DNA of 59,610 nucleotides from Marseilla massiliensis (lineage in GTDB: Bacteria; Bacteroidota; Bacteroidia; Bacteroidales; Bacteroidaceae), in assembly GCF_016899855.1 (NCBI RefSeq), contig NZ_JACJJG010000009.1, forward strand, positions 1-59,610, given 5' to 3'. A program made the translations under genes and the position numbers. Position 1 is the first letter of the stretch. Every line of letters starts with the position of its first letter. Shown here in pieces: positions 27,803-36,439 of the stretch. The notes below the pieces were generated by a model. That model had not been told where the DNA came from. It worked only from the letters and a program-made list of their open reading frames with translations, and ran no database searches.

Positions 27803-28996
27803 TTAATGTTTCACGTTCTTTATATAAGTAATAAGGTAAATCACTCCTATCGCCATTACGGCTACCGCTCCGGCCTGGCCTACGGCGTCGCTGGCGAAGC
27901 CCATCAGCAGCGGGAACACCGTTCCGCCGAACAGGCCCATAATCATCAGGCCCGAAACCTCGTTCTGCTTGTCGGGCTCGGACAACAAGGCCTGCGAGTA
28001 AACCAGCGAGAACACGTTGGAATTGCCGTAACCCACGAGGGCTATTGCCGCGTAAAGCACGGCCTTCGAGTCGCCGAAAAACATCCCTGCCATGCTCAGC
28101 GCCATCATGACGACGCTTATCGTAAAGAACGTCCGGTTGTTCATCACGCGCAGGAAGAACGAACCCGTAAGGCAGCCTACCGTACGGAAGATGAAGTAAA
28201 GGCTGGTGGCGAAGGCCGCCTCGTTAAGAGTCATGCCGAGACGCTCCATCAAGAGCTTTGGCGCCGTGGTGTTGGTGCCCACGTCTATGCCCACATGGCA
28301 CATGATACCGATGAACGACAGCAGCACGACAGGCTTGCCCAACAGACGGAAACAAGCGCCGAAGCCAGAAGCCTTGCCCTCGGGCTTATCCTCGTCAATA
28401 GGCGTTATGAACAGCAGCACGGCCGAAAGCACTCCTACAACCAGGTAGATAAGGAACAACACTTTCCAGTCATAGCCGAACGACGGAACGGCCTTCGTCG
28501 CTCCCCACATGGCAAGATAAGGCGCAAGGAACGACGCGATGGCCTTGATAAACTGCCCGAAGGTCAGCGTACTGGCAAGGTTGCCGCCCTTGATGACGGT
28601 CGAGATAAGAGGATTGAGCGACGTCTGCATCAACGCGTTGCCTATTCCGAGCAGGCAGAACGCCACCAACATCACATAAAAGCCGTCGCCGAAAAGCGGC
28701 AAGGCAAGCGAAACAATCGTGACGGCGAGCGACAGCAGCACCGTATTCTTGCGCCCGATACGGTTCATCAGCATGCCCGTTGGCACGGAGAAGATGAGGA
28801 ACCAGAAAAACACCATCGACGGGAACACGTTGGCTACGGCGTCATCAAGCCCAAGGTCTGCCTTCACATAGTTGGAGGCGATGCCCACAAGGTCGACAAA
28901 ACCCATTGCGAAGAAGCAGAACATCACGGGCACCAGCTTTATATAAGGGGAAGCCCCCTCCCGTCCTCCCCGTGGGGAGGTGTGTAAAGTTTCCAT
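27803..28996 (-). CDS. MFS sugar permease (FucP/GlcP-like), probably fructose
   Basis: Inner-membrane symporter predicted to carry fructose from periplasm to cytoplasm. Seen: 12 hydrophobic segments in 397 aa, MFS signature after helix 2 (NRIGRKNTVLL), and a central loop between helices 6 and 7 (IDEDKPEGKASGFG). Family: Bacteroides levan loci carry a similar permease next to fructokinase. An oddity is that the first 20 residues (METLHTSPRGGREGASPYIK) are encoded by one arm of a GC-rich inverted repeat whose other arm encodes the C-terminus of the GH32 protein (28953-29086). If translation instead starts at an internal Met (VPVMFCF, near 25), helix 1 would be shortened, so the repeat-encoded N-terminus is probably real. 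Confidence 0.9.
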   Translation of the reverse strand: METLHTSPRGGREGASPYIKLVPVMFCFFAMGFVDLVGIASNYVKADLGLDDAVANVFPSMVFFWFLIFSVPTGMLMNRIGRKNTVLLSLAVTIVSLALPLFGDGFYVMLVAFCLLGIGNALMQTSLNPLISTVIKGGNLASTLTFGQFIKAIASFLAPYLAMWGATKAVPSFGYDWKVLFLIYLVVGVLSAVLLFITPIDEDKPEGKASGFGACFRLLGKPVVLLSFIGIMCHVGIDVGTNTTAPKLLMERLGMTLNEAAFATSLYFIFRTVGCLTGSFFLRVMNNRTFFTISVVMMALSMAGMFFGDSKAVLYAAIALVGYGNSNVFSLVYSQALLSEPDKQNEVSGLMIMGLFGGTVFPLLMGFASDAVGQAGAVAVMAIGVIYLITYIKNVKH

Positions 28997-29086
28997 AAGA
29001 TATTGTTTAATTGTTGATTACTAATTGATTATTGTGTGGCCCCGTCGCGTCAGTTCTCCGCCCCTCGGGGAGGCCGGGAGGGGGCT
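28953..29086. repeat. GC-rich inverted repeat shared by two coding ends
   Basis: Arms 28953-28983 (AGCCCCCTCCCGTCCTCCCC, then GTGGGGAGG) and 29056-29086 are reverse complements with few mismatches. The left arm lies within the MFS N-terminal codons and the right arm within the last codons of GH32. The 53-bp intergenic gap is the loop. Confidence 0.85.
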
Positions 29087-30888
29087 CCTATTCTATACAC
29101 ATTCATCTTTTTCACGGTGAACGAGCCGCGAACGGACTCGAACTTCATCTTGTTGTAAGGCTCGGAGGGGAACACTATGTTGGTCATAACGAACTTTCCG
29201 CCGTCACCAAAGGCCTCGATGCTGGAGCGGTCGACGAAAAGACGCAGCGTGAAGTCGTCGCCTTCGCCCACAGGTGCCGCCGTCATGGCCGGGAAATCGC
29301 GGCTAAACGCGGTCTCGCCGCTGTTGCTTCTGTCCATGACAAACTGCCGCATGGCTGTGTCATAGTACATCAGGACGCTCTCGCCCTTGCCGTTGAGCAG
29401 GGTGAAGACGATTTTCTGCGCGCCGTTGCTCTTGATTTCCATCTCTATTTCGTAAGCACCGTCGTTGCCGTCGAGCAGATTCTCGATGCTGTAAGAGTCG
29501 CTTACGTTGAACTTCTTGATGCTCTTCGCGTCCTTGCGGGCGGCCTCTATTTCCTTTGAAGGCGCGTTCCTGAGCAGCAGGTCGCCGTCCTGGCGGTACA
29601 GGGTAAGGTCGCGCGCTATGGTGTTGGCCGAGCGGTACTGCTTCGTAGGCACCACGGCGGCGTACTGCCAGTTGCTCATCCAGCCGAGGGCTACGCAGCG
29701 TCCGTCAGGCGCGTTGTGGAAAGTAACGGTGGCGTAGTGGTCCTTGCCGTAGTCCATCCACTTGGTCTTGGTGGGGAACTGGTTGGTGAACTTCTTGCCG
29801 TCGAACGTCCCCACGAAGTACTGCGTAGCACTGCCACCGAACGGGCCGCCGGGGTTGATGTTGCATACGAGCACCCAGTGCTTCTCCTTAGTGCCCTCTA
29901 CGGGCAGCTCAACGAGGTCGGGGCACTCCCACACGCCGCCGTGCGCGCCCTGCTTCAGGCCGAAGTCGCTCTCGTGCTTCCATTCTTTCAGGTTCTTTGA
30001 AGAGAAGATTTGCATCTGCTGACCTACCGCAAGGAGCATCACCCAATGCTTGCCGGGGGCGTACCAAAACACCTTCGGGTCGCGGAAGTCGCGCTCGGTG
30101 GAGGTCAGTATGGGGTTGCCGGCGTACTTGGTGAAGGTCTTTCCACCGTCGGTGCTGTACGCAATGCTCTGCATCTGGGCGTCGCCCCAAGGCGTAGGCT
30201 TGGCCGACGTGTAGAAAGCCACTATCGTACCGGGGCCGAAGCCGGCGGTGTTGTCAGTGTCAACTACGGCCGAACCGCTGAACACCGTGCCCCAGGCGTC
30301 GGGCAGCAGGGCGTCGCCCTCGTACTGCCAGTGCACCAGGTCGGTAGACGTAGAGTGCCCCCAGTGCATGTTGCCCCACGTAGAGCCGTAGGGATTGTGC
30401 TGGAAATACAGGTGCCACACGCCGTCCTTGTAGAACATTCCGTTAGGGTCGTTCATCCATCCGTAGGCTGGAGTGTGGTGGTACAGCGGACGGTACTTCT
30501 CCTTGTTCGTCATGTCGAACGTGTCGGAGAGCTTCAGTTCCTTCCAGCAAAGCGAGCCTTGGGGCATACCCTGCACGTCTACCTTGACGTCGCGGCCGAT
30601 AAAGGCCGAGAGGTCGAGCGGCACATAGTAGTCTACACGCTCGCGCGCCAGGCGCACGTTCATCACCGTAGTTACAGGCATGTTGGCCTCGACGACGCAC
30701 AGCTTGGCCTCGGGCGCGTCGTCCTGTACGGGCAGCAACAGGCAGCGCGGCGCCTCGCTGACGGACAGGATGTTCTGTTCGTTGGCCAGATAATTGACCG
30801 TGAGCTTCGACTCGGCCTGTGCGTTAATGCCCGACAGGCTGAGAGCTGCACATAAAAATATGGCATATAAACTGTTTCTTGTTTTCAT
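29050..30888 (-). CDS. GH32 fructan hydrolase (levanase/inulinase type)
   Basis: Releases fructose from fructans or sucrose-type oligosaccharides, likely in the periplasm. Seen (numbering from ATG 30888): type I signal peptide (SLYAIFLCAALSLSGINAQA), an N-terminal DUF4980-like domain to about 130, then the five-bladed propeller with nucleophile Asp147 in WMNDPNG, Asp270 in RDP and acid/base Glu321 in WECPD, and a C-terminal beta-sandwich with VDRSSIEAFGDGG. No lipobox, so surface location is unlikely. The last ten residues (GAPSRPPRGAEN) derive from a GC-rich repeat. Start: an upstream in-frame ATG at 30930 would put the signal peptide internally. Endo- or exo-action and levan/inulin preference cannot be read with certainty. 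Confidence 0.94.
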   Translation of the reverse strand: MKTRNSLYAIFLCAALSLSGINAQAESKLTVNYLANEQNILSVSEAPRCLLLPVQDDAPEAKLCVVEANMPVTTVMNVRLARERVDYYVPLDLSAFIGRDVKVDVQGMPQGSLCWKELKLSDTFDMTNKEKYRPLYHHTPAYGWMNDPNGMFYKDGVWHLYFQHNPYGSTWGNMHWGHSTSTDLVHWQYEGDALLPDAWGTVFSGSAVVDTDNTAGFGPGTIVAFYTSAKPTPWGDAQMQSIAYSTDGGKTFTKYAGNPILTSTERDFRDPKVFWYAPGKHWVMLLAVGQQMQIFSSKNLKEWKHESDFGLKQGAHGGVWECPDLVELPVEGTKEKHWVLVCNINPGGPFGGSATQYFVGTFDGKKFTNQFPTKTKWMDYGKDHYATVTFHNAPDGRCVALGWMSNWQYAAVVPTKQYRSANTIARDLTLYRQDGDLLLRNAPSKEIEAARKDAKSIKKFNVSDSYSIENLLDGNDGAYEIEMEIKSNGAQKIVFTLLNGKGESVLMYYDTAMRQFVMDRSNSGETAFSRDFPAMTAAPVGEGDDFTLRLFVDRSSIEAFGDGGKFVMTNIVFPSEPYNKMKFESVRGSFTVKKMNVYRIGAPSRPPRGAEN

Positions 30889-30963
30889 AATCAATGTTGA
30901 TTGCATTTGTATAGTTAAACATGGCGGCACGGCTCATTGCACAGACCTTGGATGGCCACCTTG

Positions 30964-31083
30964 CTGAAGACGGTCTTTCGCAGGGCAAAAGACGGTCTTT
31001 TGGTTTCTAAAAGGTGGCCTTTTGCAGGCCAAAAGGCCACCTTTTACAGACAGGATTGTAACCTATTGGGTTTCAAGTATTTA
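30964..31083 (-). repeat. Quadruple-palindrome array F (leader on the right)
   Basis: Modules at 30964-30980, 30986-31002, 31008-31024 and 31030-31046. The minus-strand leader TAAATACTTGAAACCCA is at 31083-31067, its core 30 bp from the array. It lies inside the fructan PUL, between susD and GH32. Confidence 0.94.
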
Positions 31084-31152
31084 CAAAAACGGATAGAAAA
31101 CGGCTTCCAGCATGGCTGCCTCAAGGCATCTCCATATGCCGCACAGCTGCCG

Positions 31153-32970
31153 TCAATAGTTCTTGTTCTGCACATACAGGCCGGGGATGTAGTACATCTG
31201 GTTGTACGGAACGGGGAAGAACTCGTTTTTATCCGGCGTGAACACAGCACCTTCATAATACTGTCCGTGAGGTATGTTCGAGTTCACGACACCCGTTTCA
31301 GGGTCTGGTTCAAGCTTCGGAGCACCCGGCATGAGGTCGCCGTTATGGTCGTAAATGCTGTACCAGGCACCGTTCTCCTTCTTGAAGTAATCGTTGATTA
31401 CCTGTGAAGCCACGCCCCAGCGGCGCAGGTCGAAGAAGCGTCCGTTCTCCATGGCCATCTCCAGGCGGCGTTCCCACCGCACACACTCACGTGCCATACT
31501 CTGGTCTGTGAAGTAAGGAGACTCCGGGTATTCGGCTATATTGCACTGGTCTGCGGCATACTCTATATGTCCCATAGAGTTGGCGGCGCGGCGGCGGATA
31601 TCATTCACTATCAGGAAAGCATCATGAAGCTGTCCTAGCTCTACAAAAGCCTCGGCCCTCATCAGCATGACATCGGTGTAGCGCAGCACGTAGTCGTTCA
31701 TTGCGAAGGCCTGCCAGTCGCCGTTGTATGTCTCGCCCTTCGAGCGTTGGGGCACTTCCTTCATCGAGGTGTAGAAGCCGTAGTCGTTGTAGTCGCGCGT
31801 GTTGGCCATCGTCAGGGTGTACTGTTCTTCATATTTGTAAGGGAAAGTAGGCATGCCTACAGTATGGAAGAGCCTTGGGTCCCACTTCTGTGACGTAGGC
31901 TGGCCGTTAATCGGGTAGTCATTCGTGTCGTCATACTCGTCGAACATGGGCAGTCCGTTGCGTGTCTTGAATGCGTTTACGAGGTCTTGCGACGGCTTGT
32001 GGAAGTCGTGTCCTTTCGTCCAAATGCCGAAACAGCCGTTCAATATGTTAGACCAGTTGGCACGCCCGAAGGTCGTATGGTCGTCCTCATAGTCTGAAGT
32101 CTGCACAGCGAAGATTGACTCCTTGCTGTTCTTGTAGTCCGGCAGGAAGATGTTTCCATAGTCATCGAGGTAGCCGTAGTCAGATTTTACAACGTCATTG
32201 GTGTAATAAATCACGCTGTCCATATACTCTTTATTAATGTGGTCAACACCGTTGCTCTTCTCATAGCCGTCGCCGTAAGCCAGCGTAAGGTAGCATTTTG
32301 CAAGATAAGCGGCAGCGGCAATCTTGTTGGCGCGTGCGTCAGTCTTCGGCGCTTTTACAGGAAGAACGTTGTAAGCCTCCTTGAAATCGTCGATAACCTT
32401 GTGGAACAGCTGGTCGTAAGTGAACTCGTCGTTCCTTGTCTTCTCCTGTGTGCCTTCCTCTTCCACCTTCTCGTCAATCCATGGCACTTGCCTGTAAAGG
32501 TTCACAAGCTTGAAGTAGAAGTGCGCGCGGAGGAACTTAACCTCAGCCAAACGCTGGCGCGTGGTCTCCTCGCCAAGCACACTCACGCCGTAGCGGTTGA
32601 GCGAAATGATGGCACGGTTGCAGCGTGATACGGCGCAATAGAGGCGGTACCACAACTGGTCTGACAGCCCCGGCATTGACGGAGTGACAGAAACCCACGT
32701 GTCCAAAGCCCAATACTCCGTGTCGTTTATCTGTCCGCCTCCCTTCATGCAGTCGTCAGACGTGATGTCGCCGTATGCAAAAAGGTTGAACGGATACTCG
32801 AAGTAACAGTCGCCAAGCATGGCATAAGCCGATGTGACCATGCCCTCCGGGTCTGACATTGCCTGTTCCTCGTTGACCACTGCGGTAGGAGTGTAGTCAA
32901 GGAAATCGTCGCAGCCCGTAAGCGCAAGACCCATTGCGCAAGCTGCCAGAACGTTATATATCTTTTTCAT
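31153..32970 (-). CDS. SusD-like glycan-binding lipoprotein of the fructan PUL
   Basis: Surface partner of the preceding SusC. Seen: lipoprotein signal ending ALTGC (Cys20) followed by DDFLDY; TPR-like helices (QRLAEVKFLRAHFYFKLVNL, near 160); C-terminal RagB/SusD signature with ERRLEMAMENGRFFDLRRWG near 505 and FPVPYNQMYYIPGL near the end. 605 aa, at the long end for the family. It follows susC by 19 bp. Fructan binding is inferred from the GH32, permease and fructokinase downstream. Confidence 0.94.
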   Translation of the reverse strand: MKKIYNVLAACAMGLALTGCDDFLDYTPTAVVNEEQAMSDPEGMVTSAYAMLGDCYFEYPFNLFAYGDITSDDCMKGGGQINDTEYWALDTWVSVTPSMPGLSDQLWYRLYCAVSRCNRAIISLNRYGVSVLGEETTRQRLAEVKFLRAHFYFKLVNLYRQVPWIDEKVEEEGTQEKTRNDEFTYDQLFHKVIDDFKEAYNVLPVKAPKTDARANKIAAAAYLAKCYLTLAYGDGYEKSNGVDHINKEYMDSVIYYTNDVVKSDYGYLDDYGNIFLPDYKNSKESIFAVQTSDYEDDHTTFGRANWSNILNGCFGIWTKGHDFHKPSQDLVNAFKTRNGLPMFDEYDDTNDYPINGQPTSQKWDPRLFHTVGMPTFPYKYEEQYTLTMANTRDYNDYGFYTSMKEVPQRSKGETYNGDWQAFAMNDYVLRYTDVMLMRAEAFVELGQLHDAFLIVNDIRRRAANSMGHIEYAADQCNIAEYPESPYFTDQSMARECVRWERRLEMAMENGRFFDLRRWGVASQVINDYFKKENGAWYSIYDHNGDLMPGAPKLEPDPETGVVNSNIPHGQYYEGAVFTPDKNEFFPVPYNQMYYIPGLYVQNKNY

Positions 32971-32989
32971 TATCGTATTTGCTATGTTG

Positions 32990-35900
32990 TTAGAAACTTA
33001 ATTGAAGTCCGAACGATACCGATGTAGACAGAGGGTAGTTCCAATCCGGGTTCTCGGGGTCGGGACACGTGAGGCTTGAACTCTTGATAGTACAAAGGTT
33101 TTGGCCGGAGAGATAAACACGCGCGCTGGTCATCTTCAGCTTGGATATGAATCTTGCAGGCAGCGTGTAGCCTATTTGCAGGGTGCGGAGCTTCAGGTAT
33201 GAGCCGTTCTCCACAAAGTAACTCGATGCACGGACTTCCTCTGCGCTGTTGACTGTAGTAAGCCTCGGAATGCTTGAATTGGTGTTATTGGTGTTCCATG
33301 CGTCAAGTATGCGCACACCTTTGTTCATGCCCGGGTCGTTGGCCGACCAGAAGTCAGTCTGGAACTTTTGGTTGTTGTACACGTCTTTGTCACACACTCC
33401 CTGCCAGAACATCGAGAAGTCAAAGCCCTTGTAAGTAAGAGCCACGTTCAATCCGTATGAAAACAGGGGCACGGGGTCGTATATCCAATCCTGGTCGTCG
33501 GCGTTGATTACACCGTTGTCGTCGAGGTCTGCAAACTTAAGTCCGCCCAAGCGCGCTCCAGTCTGGCCTGAAGCGTCAACTTCTTCCTGGGTTTGGAAGA
33601 GGCCCTCCACTACGTAACCTACAATCGAACCGTAAGACGCACCCGACTGGATTAGGTTTTCCTTCGTTGTATGTGCATATGAACCAGTGGCCACAGAGGG
33701 CAGGTATGTCACCTTGTTTCGGTAGAAGTCGGCGTTCGCGTTGATGTCGAGGCCGAGGCCGCAGGGCAGAGTCTTGCGGTAACCGAGCTGGAACTCCATA
33801 CCCCAGTTGCGCAGTGACGCGCCGTTCATCCACATCGCTCCGCCCTCGCCTTTTGTTCCGATATAGGCCGGATTGATAAGCATGTCTTCAACATCCTTGA
33901 TGTACCAGTCGATAGAACCATACAAAGTGCTGCCAAAGAGAGTGAAGTCTGTACCTACGTTCCACTGCTTGGCAGTCTCCCATTTAAGGTTGGGGTTGGC
34001 CAGCTGGGTGACACGGTAGCCTGAAGGGAACGTGCCTGAACCTTGCAACAGGATGTCGTAAGCCGTAGAGGTTACGCGGTCAAGGCCGTAGTCAGCCACA
34101 TAAAGGCCGAACTGTGCGTTGTTGTCGATGGCCTGGTTACCGGTCATACCCCATGAAGCACGGATTTTCCAATCGTCGAGCCAGTCAGCCTTAATCCACT
34201 TGGACACACGCAAACCGAGCGAAGCTGCCGGGAAAGTACCCCAACGGTTGTCATTTCCGAAACGCGAAGAACCATCGCGGCGTACCGTGACTGACGCCAG
34301 CACGAGGTCGTCATAGTTGTAGTCAACCTTTCCGAAGAAAGAAGCGAGACGGTAACCAACCATCGCTCCGCTTACGCGTTGCGCTCCCGTAGCGGCGTTT
34401 GGCCACATGTAGTCAGGGTTCTCAATGAAAAATCCCTCGCTGTAACCCGACCAGTCGATGCTGCTTTGCTTCATCATCTCGGCTCCGAGGAGTACGGTGA
34501 AGCGGTGCTTGTCGGCTATGGTGAAATCGTAAATGGCCGTGTTGGACCAAGTCCAGTTAAGGTCGTTCTTGTTTGAGAGCGTCGCGCTCGGAGTGTCGTT
34601 GCTCACACGGTCGGAATGGAAGGTGTACGTCAGCGACTGTATGAACGACGTGTAGAAGTCTATGCCGAAGCTCGAGCGGAGCGTAAGACCCTTAATTGGC
34701 TTCAGTTCCACATAAGCATTGCCGAAGAGACGCCAGTAGTCGAGATGGTTGTCGCGGTTGTCATACATCTGGCGGAGCGGGTTTTGCCTGTCGGACATGC
34801 TGCCTACAGGGCCGGCGAAGGTCTTTCCGTCAGTCTCATACACGGGCACGATGGGTGGCATCTTCAGCGCGTTCTCCATCGGGGCACTGTCAACCTGGCG
34901 CGACCACGTGAGCGTGAAGTTCTCGCCTACCTTCAAAATCTTGTTTATATTATAAGATGTGTTGATGCGGGCCGCGATGTTCTCGAACGAGGTGTATTTC
35001 AATATTCCGTTGTTTTTCTTGTAACCGAGGGAGAACATTGCCGAGTATTTGTCTGTGGCATTTGAGATGGAAAGGTCATAGTTCTGCGAGAAACCTGTAC
35101 GTGAGATTTCGTCCAGCCAGTCGGTATCAGAGTAACGCATGGTCTTGTTGGCGTTGATGAAGCCGTCGTAGCGGCCGTTCACAGTGTAATTTACATACTG
35201 GCCGGTAGCTGGGTCATATGCAGTTATAGGAGTACCGGCGGCTGCGTTGATGTCAAGTCCGAAGCCAGCTGCATACGTCGCAGGGTCGATGCCGTCGTTG
35301 AGGGCTGCCTGCACCATTGCGGTGGCATAGTCCTTGGTGTTGCTTAGCTTCATCATCGACTGCGAGGTGTAGAACGAAGCGGTAAGGTTGGCAGAGAAGT
35401 CAACCTTTACCTTGCCGCCCTTCTTGCCCTGCTTGGTGGTGATGATGATTACACCGTTGGCCGCACGAGAACCGTAGATTGAGGCCGATGCTGCGTCCTT
35501 CAGCACCTGCATCGACTCGATGTCGTTGGTGTTGAGAGAGTTGAGCGATGCCGTTGTGGGCACGCCGTCGATGATGAACAGAGGGTCTTGCGACGAATTG
35601 ATTGAGCCTACGCCACGGATGCGGACGGTTCCCGTGCCGATAGGCGAACCGTTGCCTGTCACTGTCATTCCGGGCACGCGGCCTTGCAGGGCGCGCATCG
35701 GGTCTGCATCGGGACTGGTCTTAAGCTCGTCGGTCGAGACTACGGCCACAGAACCTGTCAGGTCGGCCTTGCGCTGGGTGGTATAACCCGTCACTACAAG
35801 CTCGTTGAGCGTGGTGTTTTCTTCCTTGAGCACAATATTCATGCTCGGAGCGGCATTCACCGTAATGGTGGTGTATCCTATGTAAGATACTCGGAGCTTG

Positions 35901-36112
35901 GCTCCCTGTGCCGTCTTCAACTTGAAGTTGCCGTCAAAGTCGGTCACTGTGGCATTCTTTGTGCCTTCCTCCACCACCGAGGCACCGATGATGGTTTCGC
36001 CCGTCTCGTCCTTCACGGTGCCGCTGACGTCCATTTGCTGTTGGGCGAAAGCCGCCGTGCCGACGACGAGGAACACTGCGCTTAGTAACATTCTTTTAAT
36101 GTGTTTTACCAT
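32990..36112 (-). CDS. SusC-like TonB-dependent transporter of the fructan PUL
   Basis: Outer-membrane importer of fructan oligosaccharides. Seen (numbering from ATG 36112): signal peptide ending GTAAFAQQQ, carboxypeptidase-like domain (VSGTVKDETGETIIGASVV), TonB-box region LNELVVTGYTTQRKADLTG, plug (IRGVGSINSSQDPLFIIDG, GSRAANGVIIITTKQ), and beta-barrel ending VSFGLQLSF. About 1040 aa. Start: the frame opens at 36163, but that is at the promoter -7 box (36161-36168), so ATG 36112 with its clean signal is chosen. Expression is expected to depend on the hybrid sensor encoded upstream, through a site near the 12-bp inverted repeat at 36215-36259. Confidence 0.95.
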   Translation of the reverse strand: MVKHIKRMLLSAVFLVVGTAAFAQQQMDVSGTVKDETGETIIGASVVEEGTKNATVTDFDGNFKLKTAQGAKLRVSYIGYTTITVNAAPSMNIVLKEENTTLNELVVTGYTTQRKADLTGSVAVVSTDELKTSPDADPMRALQGRVPGMTVTGNGSPIGTGTVRIRGVGSINSSQDPLFIIDGVPTTASLNSLNTNDIESMQVLKDAASASIYGSRAANGVIIITTKQGKKGGKVKVDFSANLTASFYTSQSMMKLSNTKDYATAMVQAALNDGIDPATYAAGFGLDINAAAGTPITAYDPATGQYVNYTVNGRYDGFINANKTMRYSDTDWLDEISRTGFSQNYDLSISNATDKYSAMFSLGYKKNNGILKYTSFENIAARINTSYNINKILKVGENFTLTWSRQVDSAPMENALKMPPIVPVYETDGKTFAGPVGSMSDRQNPLRQMYDNRDNHLDYWRLFGNAYVELKPIKGLTLRSSFGIDFYTSFIQSLTYTFHSDRVSNDTPSATLSNKNDLNWTWSNTAIYDFTIADKHRFTVLLGAEMMKQSSIDWSGYSEGFFIENPDYMWPNAATGAQRVSGAMVGYRLASFFGKVDYNYDDLVLASVTVRRDGSSRFGNDNRWGTFPAASLGLRVSKWIKADWLDDWKIRASWGMTGNQAIDNNAQFGLYVADYGLDRVTSTAYDILLQGSGTFPSGYRVTQLANPNLKWETAKQWNVGTDFTLFGSTLYGSIDWYIKDVEDMLINPAYIGTKGEGGAMWMNGASLRNWGMEFQLGYRKTLPCGLGLDINANADFYRNKVTYLPSVATGSYAHTTKENLIQSGASYGSIVGYVVEGLFQTQEEVDASGQTGARLGGLKFADLDDNGVINADDQDWIYDPVPLFSYGLNVALTYKGFDFSMFWQGVCDKDVYNNQKFQTDFWSANDPGMNKGVRILDAWNTNNTNSSIPRLTTVNSAEEVRASSYFVENGSYLKLRTLQIGYTLPARFISKLKMTSARVYLSGQNLCTIKSSSLTCPDPENPDWNYPLSTSVSFGLQLSF

Positions 36113-36160
36113 AATGCGTTGTTTTTTGGTTAGTAAACAATAAAATCGTTTCATTCGCCG

Positions 36161-36168
36161 CAAAGTTA
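36161..36168 (-). promoter_or_regulatory. -7 promoter box for the fructan susC operon
   Basis: Minus strand TAACTTTG, 48 bp before the ATG at 36112. Confidence 0.75.
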
Positions 36169-36214
36169 TAGTACATTAAAATCCAAGCGTTGCAATATCA
36201 TTTCAACACGTATA

Positions 36215-36259
36215 AAAAATCGTTCATGCAACAAATTTGATACGTTTTGAACGATTTTT
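36215..36259. promoter_or_regulatory. Perfect 12-bp inverted repeat upstream of fructan susC: candidate regulator site
   Basis: AAAAATCGTTCA (36215-36226) and TGAACGATTTTT (36248-36259) are exact reverse complements with a 21-bp gap. The pair lies 47-98 bp upstream of the -7 box, where an AraC-type activator would bind. The adjacent hybrid sensor has such a domain, so it is the natural candidate. Site identity is seen; the binding role is inference. Confidence 0.6.
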
Positions 36260-36293
36260 CACACCGCCCGGCGGCCAGTCATACGCCCGTCCG

Positions 36294-36413
36294 TATGTCA
36301 TTGACAGCCAGACAGTTACCGTCAGGTTTGCAAAAGGCCGCCTTTCGGCTTGCAAAAGACGGTCTTTTACACTGCAAAAGGCCGCCTTTTAGCCTCTAAA
36401 AGGCGGCCTTTCG
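36294..36413 (+). repeat. Quadruple-palindrome array G
   Basis: The best-preserved copy: modules at 36331-36347, 36353-36369, 36375-36391 and 36397-36413. The leader TATGTCATTGACAGCCA is at 36294-36310, its core 30 bp from the first module. A second core (minus strand CTGAAAACCA, 36443-36434) lies exactly 30 bp beyond the last module, overlapping the hybrid sensor's stop codon, so this copy is symmetric. The 327-bp gap also holds the susC promoter and the 12-bp inverted repeat. Confidence 0.95.
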
Positions 36414-36439
36414 CAAAGCCATAGGGGAATTGATGGTTT

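Noticed and set aside
27230..28987. 585-codon open frame on the plus strand
   Set aside because: It is antisense to fructokinase and the MFS permease, and its translation is His/Arg-rich and unlike any folded protein.
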